Made by a program: the position numbers and the translations under genes. A model generated the notes under the pieces. It worked only from the letters and a program-made list of their open reading frames with translations, ran no database searches and was not told the origin of the DNA. Below are positions 32,761 to 48,378 of a stretch of DNA of 64,000 bases, in pieces (position 1 is the stretch's first letter; each line of letters opens with the position of its first letter). Origin of the DNA: Rhizorhabdus phycosphaerae (GTDB taxonomy: Bacteria; Pseudomonadota; Alphaproteobacteria; Sphingomonadales; Sphingomonadaceae); contig NZ_CP049107.1 in the NCBI RefSeq assembly GCF_011044255.1, positions 1,674,001 through 1,738,000 of the forward strand, read 5' to 3'.

Positions 32761-34061
32761 GCCGCCCTGGCCATTATCGGAATCGCCGCGCGCTGTACGG
32801 GGCGAAGCGCGAGGCCCGCCGCGATGAAGAACAGCAGCGCTTCGGCCGCGAACACGGTCGTAAACGCATCGGGGATCGAGCCGGTCAGCGCCCGGCCCGC
32901 ATCGACGCCCACCGCCCCCAACAAGCCGCCGAGCCCGAACGCGATCGCCTGCGACGCACCCCACACCCCCATGCGGATACCCTCGCGCCCCTTGTCGCTG
33001 CTCGCCAGTCCCATCATGGCGCCGATCGCGGCGACAGCGAAGACACCATTGGCGAAACCCAGCAACGCGATGTTCGCCGTCAACGGCCAGCCCAAGCCGG
33101 AACGTGCGCCGATCGCCAGCCCCACAAGCGCCACTGCCGACGCGATGCAGCCACCGGCGGTCCATATCCGCAGCCCCCCAGGGCTCCGCCCCCCGAAGGC
33201 GCCACCGCCCAAGCCGACGAGAATCATGCCGGCCAGGACCGCTGCATGCTGCACGCCCGACAATTTGGTCGACTGCCCCGGCGTGAAATCGAACAGCAGG
33301 CCAGCGAAGGGCTCGAGGATGAGGTCCTGCATCGAATAGGCGAGCATCGACAGAAAGACGAAGACGGTGAACCGGCGCGCCGCAGGGTCGCCCCACATCT
33401 CGCGCAGTGCCGGGCCGAACGCGGAGCTGGACGCCGGCATCGCCGGCTCGGGCCGTACCGACGCTGGTTTACCCTCGACGCCCCACACCGCAGCGACCGC
33501 GATCAGGACCGCGACCGTGACCACGCCACCAGCCACCATCGCCAGCCGCGGCAGCGAAAAGGGGTCGATCAGTCCACCCGCGACGCCGGCCGTGACGACG
33601 ATGCCGGCGATCATCATCGTCCAGGTCATCGATGCCGCCGCCGCCCGCCGTTCCGGCGCGACGCGTGTCGCAAGCAGAGCCAGCAGCGACGTTCCTGCCG
33701 CCCCCACGCCCGCTCCGATCAGCGAGAAGCCGAGCAGGGCCAGCGCGTAGCCCCAGAACGACCGCACGGCGAGCAGGCTGAGCGCATTCACCGCCAGCAA
33801 CGTACCTGCCGCCAATATTGCCATCCCGAAGATGATCCAGGGCGTTCGCCGCCGGCCACGATCCGAGCCATGCCCCCAAATCGGTCGCGAGAGTTGCACC
33901 GCATAGTGCCACGCGACCAGGCCCGCCGGTAACGCGGCCGGCAGCATATATTCGACCACCATCACGCGATTCAGGAGCGATGTCGCGAGCATGACGATGG
34001 CGCCGATCGCACTTTGCACCAGCCCCAGGCGAATGATCCCGAACCACCCGAGCGGTTTCAC
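32757..34061 (-). CDS. PucC/BCD-family transporter between bchG and bchP
   Basis: Major-facilitator-type membrane protein of 434 residues with about twelve helices, of the bacteriochlorophyll delivery (PucC/LhaA) family. Family marks include LLNRVMVVEY near residue 35, AWHYAVQLSRPIWGHGSD and MQDLILEPFAGLLFD in the second half. The GTG at 34061 overlaps the bchG stop (GTGA), so I prefer it to longer upstream frames. Genes at this place (often called bch2 or orf427/pucC-like) are thought to move or hand on bacteriochlorophyll during complex assembly. A second family member, lhaA, lies at 46175. Confidence 0.9.
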   Translation of the reverse strand: MKPLGWFGIIRLGLVQSAIGAIVMLATSLLNRVMVVEYMLPAALPAGLVAWHYAVQLSRPIWGHGSDRGRRRTPWIIFGMAILAAGTLLAVNALSLLAVRSFWGYALALLGFSLIGAGVGAAGTSLLALLATRVAPERRAAAASMTWTMMIAGIVVTAGVAGGLIDPFSLPRLAMVAGGVVTVAVLIAVAAVWGVEGKPASVRPEPAMPASSSAFGPALREMWGDPAARRFTVFVFLSMLAYSMQDLILEPFAGLLFDFTPGQSTKLSGVQHAAVLAGMILVGLGGGAFGGRSPGGLRIWTAGGCIASAVALVGLAIGARSGLGWPLTANIALLGFANGVFAVAAIGAMMGLASSDKGREGIRMGVWGASQAIAFGLGGLLGAVGVDAGRALTGSIPDAFTTVFAAEALLFFIAAGLALRPVQRAAIPIMARAA

Positions 34062-34966
34062 AGCGCCATTACCCCGCCAAGACCCAGCGCGGCGGCCAGC
34101 ATTCCGAGCACATATAAGGACGTTCCCGTCGCGTTGTACCACGGCGCATGCCGGCGCGGATCGGACAGCAAGCGTCGCATCAGCAGCAGTTGCCCGCCCA
34201 GCAGCACCGCAACCATGCCCGCAGACAGCATATGGCCCCAGGCTGCCAGCAGCGTGAAAACAACCGCCTGCGGCACCGCCATCACCACGCACGCCAGTCG
34301 CGCCGCAGGGCCGACCCCGAGCGTCACGGGCAGCGAGCGCAAGCCAGTGGCGCGGTCGCCCTCGACCGCCTTGAAATCGTTGAGCGTCATGATTCCGTGC
34401 GCCCCCACGCTGTAGAGCGCCAGGATGATCAGCACGGGAGGAGGCGGCAACCCGCCAGCCATGACGCTCGCGCCGGTGAACCAGGTCAGGCCTTCATAGG
34501 TCAGCGCGACCACCGCCGGGCCCCAGATGCCGCTGGTCTTGAAACGAAATGGCGGCGCGCTGTACCCCCAGGCACAGGCGAGGCCCAGGCAGGTCGCCGC
34601 GAAGATCCACGCGCCGGTCGCCCACGCCACAAGCAATGACAGGATCGTGCCTATGCAGGCGATCCACAGCCCCCAGCTGCCCGCAATTCGCCCCGACGGG
34701 ATTGGGCGCTCTGGCTGATTGATCGCATCGACATGGCGATCGAACCAGTCGTTCACGGCCTGGCTGGTACCGCAGACCAACGGCCCGGCCAGCATGACGC
34801 CGGCCAGTAAGAACGGCCAGCGATCGACGAGGGGGACGCCGGACGAAACCACGCCGCACATGAACGCCCACATCGGCGGAAACCATGTTACCGGCTTGAG
34901 CAATTCCAGCACATCGCGCGGATATGGGATCGGCGTCGCGATACGAGAATCTTTTAAGCGCTCCAT
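34058..34966 (-). CDS. bchG: Bacteriochlorophyll synthase BchG
   Basis: Polyprenyl transferase (302 residues, inner membrane) that attaches geranylgeranyl or phytyl diphosphate to bacteriochlorophyllide. The UbiA-family aspartate motif is NDWFDRHVDAINQPERP near residue 80, with the second motif HGIMTLNDFKAVEGDR near residue 195. I start it at the ATG at 34966 because it gives the usual distance of about 20 residues to the LELLKPVTWFPPMWAF segment; a TTG at 35002 would lie inside a PpsR-type palindrome. It begins the bchG-carrier-bchP-tspO unit. Confidence 0.95.
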   Translation of the reverse strand: MERLKDSRIATPIPYPRDVLELLKPVTWFPPMWAFMCGVVSSGVPLVDRWPFLLAGVMLAGPLVCGTSQAVNDWFDRHVDAINQPERPIPSGRIAGSWGLWIACIGTILSLLVAWATGAWIFAATCLGLACAWGYSAPPFRFKTSGIWGPAVVALTYEGLTWFTGASVMAGGLPPPPVLIILALYSVGAHGIMTLNDFKAVEGDRATGLRSLPVTLGVGPAARLACVVMAVPQAVVFTLLAAWGHMLSAGMVAVLLGGQLLLMRRLLSDPRRHAPWYNATGTSLYVLGMLAAALGLGGVMAL

Positions 34967-34996
34967 GTTCGGAACGCTATAACTGACATCTGCAGG

Positions 34997-35014
34997 CGTC
35001 AAACCAAATTGACA
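34997..35014. promoter_or_regulatory. PpsR/CrtJ-type site before bchG
   Basis: CGTCAA-ACCAAA-TTGACA is an 18-bp inverted repeat matching the PpsR/CrtJ consensus TGT-N12-ACA at five of six fixed positions. It lies 31 bases before the bchG ATG and just after the ppsR stop. It probably allows redox-responsive repression of bchG independent of ppsR transcription. Confidence 0.6.
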
Positions 35015-35023
35015 GTCAGCAGA

Positions 35024-36457
35024 TCAGTCGTCACCCCCGACAAGATTGCCCAGCCCGTGGCGGTGCAGCTTGGAATAGAGGCTCTGACGGCTCACGCCCA
35101 GGATTTCGGCGGCCGATGCACGATTATCCGAGGTATAGGCAAGCGCCGCTTCGATACACAGCCGCTCGATCACGTCCGTGGATTCGCGGACGATGTCCTT
35201 CAGCGGCATACGGCCGACCAGTTCGGTGAGCTGTTCAACCGAACGCGGCACGTCGCGAGGAGCAGCCGCCACAGCATCCAGACGGCGCGCGACCGCGCGG
35301 ATCGTGAAGCCATAGCATTCGCTGTCGCCCATCGGCGCGACCACGCCCGACAGCTCAACCTCTTCGTCGCCGCCGGTCATCCCGCGCAGGATCGTGGGAA
35401 CATTGCGGACCATGCCGTGGTCCCGCAGCTGGCCCAAAATGAGATCAAGGTCGATTCCAGGCCGGCCGAGCCAATTGCCGAGGCCTTCGCCAATGGCGCG
35501 CTCCAGCGACGGTATCTCGGCGAGCTCCACGAACGCGGCGTTGGCCGCGAGTACGCTCAATTCCCGGTCGACCAGGACGAAGGCGTCCGGCATCCTCTCC
35601 ACCACAGCACCGAGTGCCGCGTCATAGGGATGGTCGGACGCTGAACGGTCGGCCATGGCGATACGCACGAGCAGCAGCGGCGCACGCGCCTGACGAAAAA
35701 GCCGCGCCGAGATCCGGGCTTCGCCGCGCGCCTTGCTCAGCCGAAGAGTGGCCGGCGCCAGGTCGTCGGTCGCTTCCGAAGCCCCCAGATAGGCGATGAA
35801 ATCGTCGCGGTCGCGCGGATCCACGATCGTCGCCAGCGCCTTGCCGACCAGCGTGCCCTCGGCCGCGTCGAGCAGGCGGTGCGCGGCGGGGTTCGCCTCG
35901 CGGATGCGTCGCGTGGCCGCATCGGCGATGAGCACCGGCTCCGACGACATGTCGAACAGCAGACGATAACGCGTCTCGACCTGCCGCAGCCGCATATAGT
36001 CGCGTTCGAGCGATTGCTGGGTCCGGAGCAGCCGCTGCTGCATCGCCGCCTCTTTGCGCATGTCGCGCCCGATCGCAATCAAACGGTCCTCGTCGCCCAA
36101 CGCCATCGTGACGTAGCTGATGGGCACGTCGCTACCGGCGGTTGGGTGATTGACCTGGCGCCAGCGCGGAGCCGATCCGGCCGCGGCTGCGTCGGCCAGC
36201 ATTTCCTCGATTTTCGGGCGGCTCTCGACGGTGACCGTGTCGATCCACGCCCGGCCGATCCATTCGGCGAACCCTTGGCTGGCAAGGTCGACTTGCGATA
36301 CGGCGACGTCGAGAATGCGTCCGACACCCGACAGAATGAAGGTAACGTCGCCCACTGCGGACATCAGCACAGCGGAGACTTCCGCCGACAACGGTCCCGG
36401 CATCATATCTGGCCGCGCAAAAGCGGTCTTGAGGGACGGGGCGACAGGCGTGGTCAT
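35024..36457 (-). CDS. ppsR: Photosynthesis gene repressor PpsR/CrtJ
   Basis: A 477-residue transcriptional repressor of photosynthesis genes under oxygen. Layout is N-terminal domain, PAS domains over about residues 30-390 joined by a coiled-coil Q-linker (near residue 150), and a Fis-type helix-turn-helix at the C-terminus (NRASAAEILGVSRQSLYSKLHRHGL). One cysteine, in RLCIEAAL at the start of the HTH, matches the redox-active Cys of Rhodobacter proteins; no second conserved Cys in the PAS region is evident. It is preceded by the antirepressor gene ppaA with a 29-base gap. Candidate target sites lie in this window. Confidence 0.95.
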   Translation of the reverse strand: MTTPVAPSLKTAFARPDMMPGPLSAEVSAVLMSAVGDVTFILSGVGRILDVAVSQVDLASQGFAEWIGRAWIDTVTVESRPKIEEMLADAAAAGSAPRWRQVNHPTAGSDVPISYVTMALGDEDRLIAIGRDMRKEAAMQQRLLRTQQSLERDYMRLRQVETRYRLLFDMSSEPVLIADAATRRIREANPAAHRLLDAAEGTLVGKALATIVDPRDRDDFIAYLGASEATDDLAPATLRLSKARGEARISARLFRQARAPLLLVRIAMADRSASDHPYDAALGAVVERMPDAFVLVDRELSVLAANAAFVELAEIPSLERAIGEGLGNWLGRPGIDLDLILGQLRDHGMVRNVPTILRGMTGGDEEVELSGVVAPMGDSECYGFTIRAVARRLDAVAAAPRDVPRSVEQLTELVGRMPLKDIVRESTDVIERLCIEAALAYTSDNRASAAEILGVSRQSLYSKLHRHGLGNLVGGDD

Positions 36458-36486
36458 CGACGAGCGTCGCTTTCCAGAAAACGATA

Positions 36487-37383
36487 TCAGCTACAAGCGG
36501 AAATTTCCCTTTCACGGACACGGACAAGATCCGCAGCCACTTTCAGGGCATGCTTGGCATCGCGGGCGGTACCATCGGCCCCAACCTGTTTCGCAAGGTC
36601 GGGATCGGCGGCAAATACCCTCCCTCCAACCATGATGCAGAGGCCGGGGTTTCGGGAAACATTCCGCAGCGCAGCAATGATCGATGGGAGCGCCGCGATA
36701 TTGCAGTCGAGACTGACAGTCAATCCGACAAGGTCGAACCATTCGCCGCTGGCACGCCGTAGCAAGTCGGGCGTCGAACAGTCCACCAGCAACTCGGTCA
36801 TCCAGCCATTGTGGCGAAACACTTCATCGATCATGACAGCGCCGAATGTGTGCTGATCTCCCGGTATCGCCGCAAATAGCACACGATGGCCTCCGGCGGC
36901 GCGGCGGCGATCGGCCGGGACGCGTGCGGCGATCTCGCGAACGACCTCCTGCAGTCGCCAGAGCCCCATCGTGACATCGACGAAATTGCACCGGTCTTCG
37001 TCCCAATAGACGCCGAGCAGGCGCGCCGCCGGCGCAACCAGATCTACCATGATGGTATCGACCGCAACGCGTCGCGCGAGGATCGAATCCACATGGCTCA
37101 GCAGCGCATCGGCATCAACCTGCAGCGCCAGACGCGCCAGCGTGTCGATGTCTTCGGGGGCAGCCCCGCCTTCGGCGGCGTCGGGCGCGCGAACAGAATG
37201 CGCTATCATCAGGCGAGGAATGATCTCGTTTTCGATCAGGGTCGACAACGACCGATCACATGGCGCCGCCGTCGCTTCCCTGCGGAAACTGGCAAGTTGA
37301 AGCGCATCGGGCGCAAGTCGCACCAGGGCCTGCGCGAGTTCGGCAGGAACGGTCTGAGGATCTCGAGGCGCTAATGACGCCAT
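36487..37383 (-). CDS. ppaA: B12-binding antirepressor PpaA/AerR
   Basis: Cobalamin-binding regulator (298 residues) that modulates PpsR/CrtJ, releasing repression in a light- and B12-dependent way. The N-terminal helical part includes a W-x-x-E/D-H-like segment (VYWDEDRCNFVDVTMGLWRLQ), and the C-terminal Rossmann-like B12 domain has GDQHTFGAVMIDEVFRHNGW, with the expected cobalt-proximal His, and MVGGRVFA. The ATG at 37383 has a GAGAGGGA site; the upstream in-frame extension lacks family similarity. It is immediately upstream of ppsR, as in Rhodobacter. Confidence 0.92.
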   Translation of the reverse strand: MASLAPRDPQTVPAELAQALVRLAPDALQLASFRREATAAPCDRSLSTLIENEIIPRLMIAHSVRAPDAAEGGAAPEDIDTLARLALQVDADALLSHVDSILARRVAVDTIMVDLVAPAARLLGVYWDEDRCNFVDVTMGLWRLQEVVREIAARVPADRRRAAGGHRVLFAAIPGDQHTFGAVMIDEVFRHNGWMTELLVDCSTPDLLRRASGEWFDLVGLTVSLDCNIAALPSIIAALRNVSRNPGLCIMVGGRVFAADPDLAKQVGADGTARDAKHALKVAADLVRVREREISACS

Positions 37384-37512
37384 AGCCCGTCCCTCTCGCT
37401 GGTTGATGTCCCCAGAGACAATTGGTGGAACTGCCCTCCGACATCCCCACGACTCGGACAGTATGCCTGTTCTCGATGTGTAGCAACCTCGCAATGAACC
37501 TTCGAGAAGAAA

Positions 37513-37546
37513 TGTCTAAAAATTTGGACGTCATTTCCGTTTGACA
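37513..37546. promoter_or_regulatory. Two abutting PpsR-type palindromes before bchF
   Basis: Site 1 (37513-37530) is TGTCTAAAAATTTGGACG and site 2 (37529-37546) is CGTCATTTCCGTTTGACA. Each matches TGT-N12-ACA at five of six fixed bases, and they share two bases. Site 2 ends with the -35 element of the putative bchF promoter, so repressor binding would block RNA polymerase. Confidence 0.6.
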
Positions 37547-37570
37547 CATTTGGCCAGTTGGTCGTAGCCT
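37541..37570 (+). promoter_or_regulatory. Putative sigma-70 promoter of the bchF-hemA unit
   Basis: A consensus TTGACA (37541-37546) is followed after 18 bases by TAGCCT (37565-37570). It lies 30 bases before the bchF GTG start. The -35 is perfect and the -10 weak, typical of a regulated promoter. It could drive the long rightward operon. Confidence 0.5.
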
Positions 37571-37580
37571 TGTGACCTGA

Positions 37581-39495
<1,915 letters not shown>

Positions 39496-39505
<10 letters not shown>

Positions 39506-41032
39506 CTGTATGGACCTATGAGGGTCCGCCCCATGTCGGCGCGATGCGGATCGCAACCGCGATGCAGGGTGTCCATTATGTGCTGCACGCGCCGCAGGGG
39601 GACACCTATGCCGACCTGCTGTTCACGATGATCGAGCGGCGCAGCAAGCGCCCCCCGGTCACCTACACCACCTTCCAGGCGCGCGATCTGGGCAAGGATA
39701 CGGCCGAGTTGTTCCAGCAGGCGGCACGCGATGCCTATGCGCGCTTCCAGCCGCAGGCGATGCTGGTCGGCGCGTCCTGTACCGCCGAGCTGATCCAGGA
39801 CGATCCCTCGGGCCTCGCCGAGGCGATGCGCCTTCCCTGCCCCGTCGTCGCGCTCGAACTGCCGAGCTATCAGCGCAAGGAAAATTGGGGCGCGGCGGAG
39901 ACCTTCTACCAGCTCGTGCGCCGGATGTGCGCGGGCGTCGCCAAGCCGGCGCGCGCCGACAGGGCGCGGCCATCGGCCAACATCCTCGGGCCGACCGCCC
40001 TCGGCTTTCGCCATCGCGACGATGTAATCGAAATCACGCGGCTGCTCGGCACGCTGGGCATCGACGTCAACGTCGTCGCGCCGCTGGGGGCTACCCCTGC
40101 CGACCTGTCGCGGCTGGCGGATGCGGATTTCAACATCTGCCTCTATCCCGAAATCGCCGATACCGCGTGCCGCTGGCTGGAACGCAGCTACGCGCAAAAG
40201 ACGGTACGGACGGTGCCGATCGGCTACGGCGCCACCCGTGCCTTCATCGCCGAGGTCGCCGCACTTGCGGGCGTCGACCCGGCTGCGGCGCTCGATACGT
40301 CGAACATGCCCTGGTGGAGCCGCTCGGTCGACTCGACCTATCTGACCGGCAAACGCGTCTTCATCTTTGGCGACGCGACCCACGCCATCGCCGCTGCCCG
40401 CGTGGCGCGCGACGAGCTTGGCTTCGAGGTCGTGGGGCTCGGCTGCTACAATCGGGAATTCGCGCGCGACCTGCGCGAGGCGGCAGCACTCTACGGCGTC
40501 GAACCGCTGATCACCGACGATTATCTCGTCGTCGAGGACGCGATCCAGGCACTTCAGCCCGAGCTGGTACTCGGCACGCAGATGGAGCGGCACATCGCCA
40601 AACGGCTGCGCATTCCCTGCGCCGTGATCTCCGCACCCGTCCACGTCCAGGACTTCCCTGCGCGCTACAGCCCGCAAATGGGGTTCGAGGGCGCAAATGT
40701 GCTGTTCGATACCTGGGTCCACCCGCTGGTGATGGGGCTGGAGGAGCATCTGCTGACGATGTTCCGGGACGATTTCGAATTTTCCGACGCACACGGAGCC
40801 AGCCATCTGGGACATGGCGCCCAGCCGGCGGCAGCGCCCGAGCCGACCGTAGCAGCCATCACCGAGGCCCCGGCCCAGACTGCGGGCGGCTGGGCCCCCG
40901 AGGCCGAGCGCGAGCTGCTGAAGATCCCTTTCTTCGTCCGCGGCAAGGCGCGGCGGAACACCGAAAAGTTCGCGGCCGAGCAGGGCGTGGCCACGATCAC
41001 CCTCGACACGCTGTATGACGCAAAGGCGCATT

Positions 41033-41043
<11 letters not shown>
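39496..41043 (+). CDS. bchB: Dark protochlorophyllide reductase subunit BchB
   Basis: Second half of the protochlorophyllide reductase catalytic component (515 residues). It begins [18 protein letters not shown], the family N-terminus, and has the [17 protein letters not shown] segment near residue 95 and a [25 protein letters not shown] segment near 380. The aspartate near residue 36 (GDTYADLLF) is the unusual cluster ligand of BchB. A linker of about 45 residues precedes the small C-terminal domain (ending [12 protein letters not shown]). It overlaps the start of bchH by 11 bases. Confidence 0.96.
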
Positions 41044-45479
<4,436 letters not shown>

Positions 45480-45480
<1 letters not shown>

Positions 45481-46178
45481 TGGCCAGCGCTGCCCCCTCC
45501 TCCACCTATGCCGATCGGCGTTCGTCGCTCGAGACCTATTTCGACCGCACGGCGTCGAAGACCTGGGAGCGGCTGACGTCGGACGCGCCGGTCAGCGGCA
45601 TCCGCGCGACCGTTCGCGCCGGCCGCAACCGGATGCGCGACATGTTGCTGTCGTGGCTGCCTGCCGACATGACCGGCCTTCGGCTGCTCGACGCCGGCTG
45701 CGGCACAGGCGCGCTGGCGGTCGAGGCGGCGCGGCGCGGGGCCGAGGTGGTGGCGATCGACGTGGCACGCAGCCTGGTCGAGGTCGCCCATCATCGCGCG
45801 CCGAAGGGCCTCAAGATCGACTGGCGGGTCGGTGACCTGCTCGATCCCGCGCTCGGCCGCTTTGACCATATCGTGGCGATGGACTCGCTGATCCACTATC
45901 GCGCATTCGACATCGTCGATGTGCTGTCCGGCCTTGCCGATCGCACCGACGGATCGCTGCTGTTCACTTTCGCGCCCTCGACCCGGCCGCTCATCGTCAT
46001 GCATGCGATCGGCAAATTATTCCCGCGCGGCAACCGCTCGCCGGCAATCGAGCCGGTCCGCGAGCGGCTGCTCCGCACGCTGATAGACGGTGCGATGCCG
46101 TCGGCCAGGATCGGCCGCAGCGAGCGTATCGGCAGCGGCTTCTACACCAGCCATGCCCTGGAGGTGATGCCGGGATGA
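45480..46178 (+). CDS. bchM: Mg-protoporphyrin IX methyltransferase BchM
   Basis: S-adenosylmethionine-dependent methylation of the C13 propionate of Mg-protoporphyrin IX (232 residues). The N-terminal YFDRTASKTWERLTSDAPVS helix is the family signature, and SAM motif I is LLDAGCGTGALAVEAARRG near residue 66. The product is the substrate of the AcsF cyclase encoded 4 kb downstream in the same unit. It shares one base with bchL and four with lhaA. Confidence 0.95.
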
Positions 46179-47608
46179 GCCGCGTGGCCGCCTTGCGGAC
46201 CGGAGCGTTCTGGAACCGCGTCGGTACGCGCTTCCTGCCGTTCGCCGATGCCGCAACGGTGGAACTCCCGCTCGGCCGGCTGCTGCGCCTGTCGCTGTTC
46301 CAGATGTCGGTCGGCATGGCAGCGGTCCTGCTAACCGGCACGCTCAACCGGGTGATGATCGTCGAGCTGGGCATGTCGGCGTCGATCGTGGCCGCGATGG
46401 TATCGCTCCCGCTGCTGTTCGCCCCGCTCCGCGCGCTCATCGGCTTCCGCTCCGATACGCACCGTTCGGTGCTCGGCTGGAAAAGAGTGCCGTACATCTG
46501 GTTCGGGACGCTTCTGCAGTTCGGCGGGCTGGCGCTGCTGCCCTTCGGGCTGCTGGTGATGACCGGCGGCGGCATCGGCCCGGCCATCGTCGGGCAGATC
46601 GGTGCGGGGCTCGCCTTCCTGCTGGTCGGCGCCGGAATGCACACGACGCAGACCGCGGGTCTCGCGCTCGCGACCGACCTCGCCACCGAAGACTCCCGAC
46701 CGCGCGTCGTCGCTTTGCTCTACGTCATGCTGCTTGTCGGCATGCTGGTCAGCGCGCTCGTGATCGGGCGGCTGCTCGCGGACTTCACCCCGACCAAGCT
46801 CGTCCAGATCGTCCAGGGTGCGGCGATGCTGACGATGGTCCTGAACGTCGTGGCACTCTGGAAGCAGGAGGCACGCGCGCCTCGCTCGGCCCAGCCGGCG
46901 CCAGCGCGCCCGGCCTTCCGCACTGTCTGGGCTCCCTTCATCGCCAATGCGCGGACACGCCGGCTGCTGGTCGCGGTCGGACTGGGCGCGGCAGCGTTCA
47001 GCATGCAGGACGTCCTGCTGGAACCCTATGGCGGACAGATCCTCGGCCTGTCGGTCGGCGCGACGACCTCGCTCACCGCACTCTGGGCGGTCGGAATGCT
47101 CGCCGGCTTCACCTATGCTGCCCGCGCCCTCTCGGCCGGAGCCGACCCGCACCGGTTGGCGGGGTTCGGCGCCGTGGCAGGCATCGGCGCCTTCCTCTGC
47201 GTGATCTTCGCAGGCCCACTCCACTTGCCGGCCCTGCTGGGCATCGGCGCGACCTTCATCGGCGCCGGCGCGGGCCTGTTCTCGGTCGGTACGCTCACGG
47301 CAGCGATGGCGCTGGGCGATGCGGAGCGAACCGGCCTGGCCTTGGGTGCCTGGGGTGCGGTGCAGGCGACGGCCGCCGGCCTCGCCATTGCGATCGGCGC
47401 CCTCATGCGCGACGCCGTGTCGTCGGCAGCAGTAGAGAACCGCTTCGGAGCGACGCTGGCCGCACCGACGACGGGCTATGCCCTGGTCTACGCAATAGAG
47501 ATTTTGCTGCTGGTCGCAGCGCTCGTCGCCCTCGGACCGCTCGTCCGCACCTATCGGTCTACCCCGTCCACCCCCCGCGGCTTCGGCCTCAGCGAATTTC
47601 CGATCTGA
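46175..47608 (+). CDS. lhaA: LhaA/PucC family light-harvesting assembly protein
   Basis: Membrane protein of 477 residues with about twelve helices, BCD family. In Rhodobacter LhaA is needed for LH1 assembly and probably delivers bacteriochlorophyll. Landmarks: LLRLSLFQMSVGMAAVLLTGTLNRVMIVELG near residues 30-60, LIGFRSDTHRSVLGWKRVPYIWFG near 90, and MQDVLLEPYGGQILGLSVG near 280. It sits directly before puhA, its standard place. Confidence 0.95.
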   Translation: MSRVAALRTGAFWNRVGTRFLPFADAATVELPLGRLLRLSLFQMSVGMAAVLLTGTLNRVMIVELGMSASIVAAMVSLPLLFAPLRALIGFRSDTHRSVLGWKRVPYIWFGTLLQFGGLALLPFGLLVMTGGGIGPAIVGQIGAGLAFLLVGAGMHTTQTAGLALATDLATEDSRPRVVALLYVMLLVGMLVSALVIGRLLADFTPTKLVQIVQGAAMLTMVLNVVALWKQEARAPRSAQPAPARPAFRTVWAPFIANARTRRLLVAVGLGAAAFSMQDVLLEPYGGQILGLSVGATTSLTALWAVGMLAGFTYAARALSAGADPHRLAGFGAVAGIGAFLCVIFAGPLHLPALLGIGATFIGAGAGLFSVGTLTAAMALGDAERTGLALGAWGAVQATAAGLAIAIGALMRDAVSSAAVENRFGATLAAPTTGYALVYAIEILLLVAALVALGPLVRTYRSTPSTPRGFGLSEFPI

Positions 47609-47619
47609 AAGGTCCTGCC

Positions 47620-48378
47620 ATGAGCCCTGAACTCACCCCCGGCATCGATGTCGCCCTGTTGGTCTTCTGGTCGTTCGTCCTCTTCTTCGTCTGCCTGGTC
47701 TTCTACCTGCGCCGCGAGGACAGACGTGAGGGCTATCCGCTCGAGGACGAGTTCACCGGCCGGGTCGAGACGCCGGGTGGCCCGCTCAGCACCGCGTCGA
47801 CCAAGACGTTCCGGCTGCCCTTTGGCCACGGCTTCGTCACCGCACCGACCAAGGGCCGCGAACCGGTGGACATCGCCGCGCGCCGCACCGATCGCTTCGC
47901 CGGCGCGCCCTACGAGCCCACCGGCAATCCGCTGGTCGACGGCATCGGCCCGGCCGCCTGGGCCGAGCGCGCCAAGCATCCCGACCTCGACATGGAGGGT
48001 CACCCGCGCATCCTGCCGCTCAGCAAGGCCAGCGCCTTCGGCATCGCCCGCGAGGATTCGGACCTGAACGGCTGGCCGGTGATCGGCGCCGACGGTGCCG
48101 TCGCCGGCCATGTCACCGACCTGTGGATCGACACCGCCGACCGGCTGGTCCGCTACATCCAGATGGAGGACGGCATATTGGCGCCGATGATGATGGCGAA
48201 GGTCGACCGCCGGCGTCGCCGCGTCGTGATCGATGCGATCAACGCCGCACAGTTCGCAGGCGTGCCCCGCCCCTCCGCTGCCGACCAGATCACCCTGTAT
48301 GAGGAAGAGCGCGTCGCGTCCTATTTTGGCGGTGGCTATCTCTACGCCAATGCCGGCCGTCAGGAGCCGATCATATGA
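47620..48378 (+). CDS. puhA: Reaction centre H subunit PuhA
   Basis: Photosynthetic reaction-centre H polypeptide (252 residues). One N-terminal transmembrane helix (about 11-33, VALLVFWSFVLFFVCLVFYLRRE) is followed by the YPLE motif and the cytoplasmic beta domain with MEGHPRILPLSKASAFGI and GHVTDLWIDTADRLVRYIQ. It organises electron and proton transfer to quinone B. A 4-base overlap links it to puhB. Confidence 0.97.
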   Translation: MSPELTPGIDVALLVFWSFVLFFVCLVFYLRREDRREGYPLEDEFTGRVETPGGPLSTASTKTFRLPFGHGFVTAPTKGREPVDIAARRTDRFAGAPYEPTGNPLVDGIGPAAWAERAKHPDLDMEGHPRILPLSKASAFGIAREDSDLNGWPVIGADGAVAGHVTDLWIDTADRLVRYIQMEDGILAPMMMAKVDRRRRRVVIDAINAAQFAGVPRPSAADQITLYEEERVASYFGGGYLYANAGRQEPII

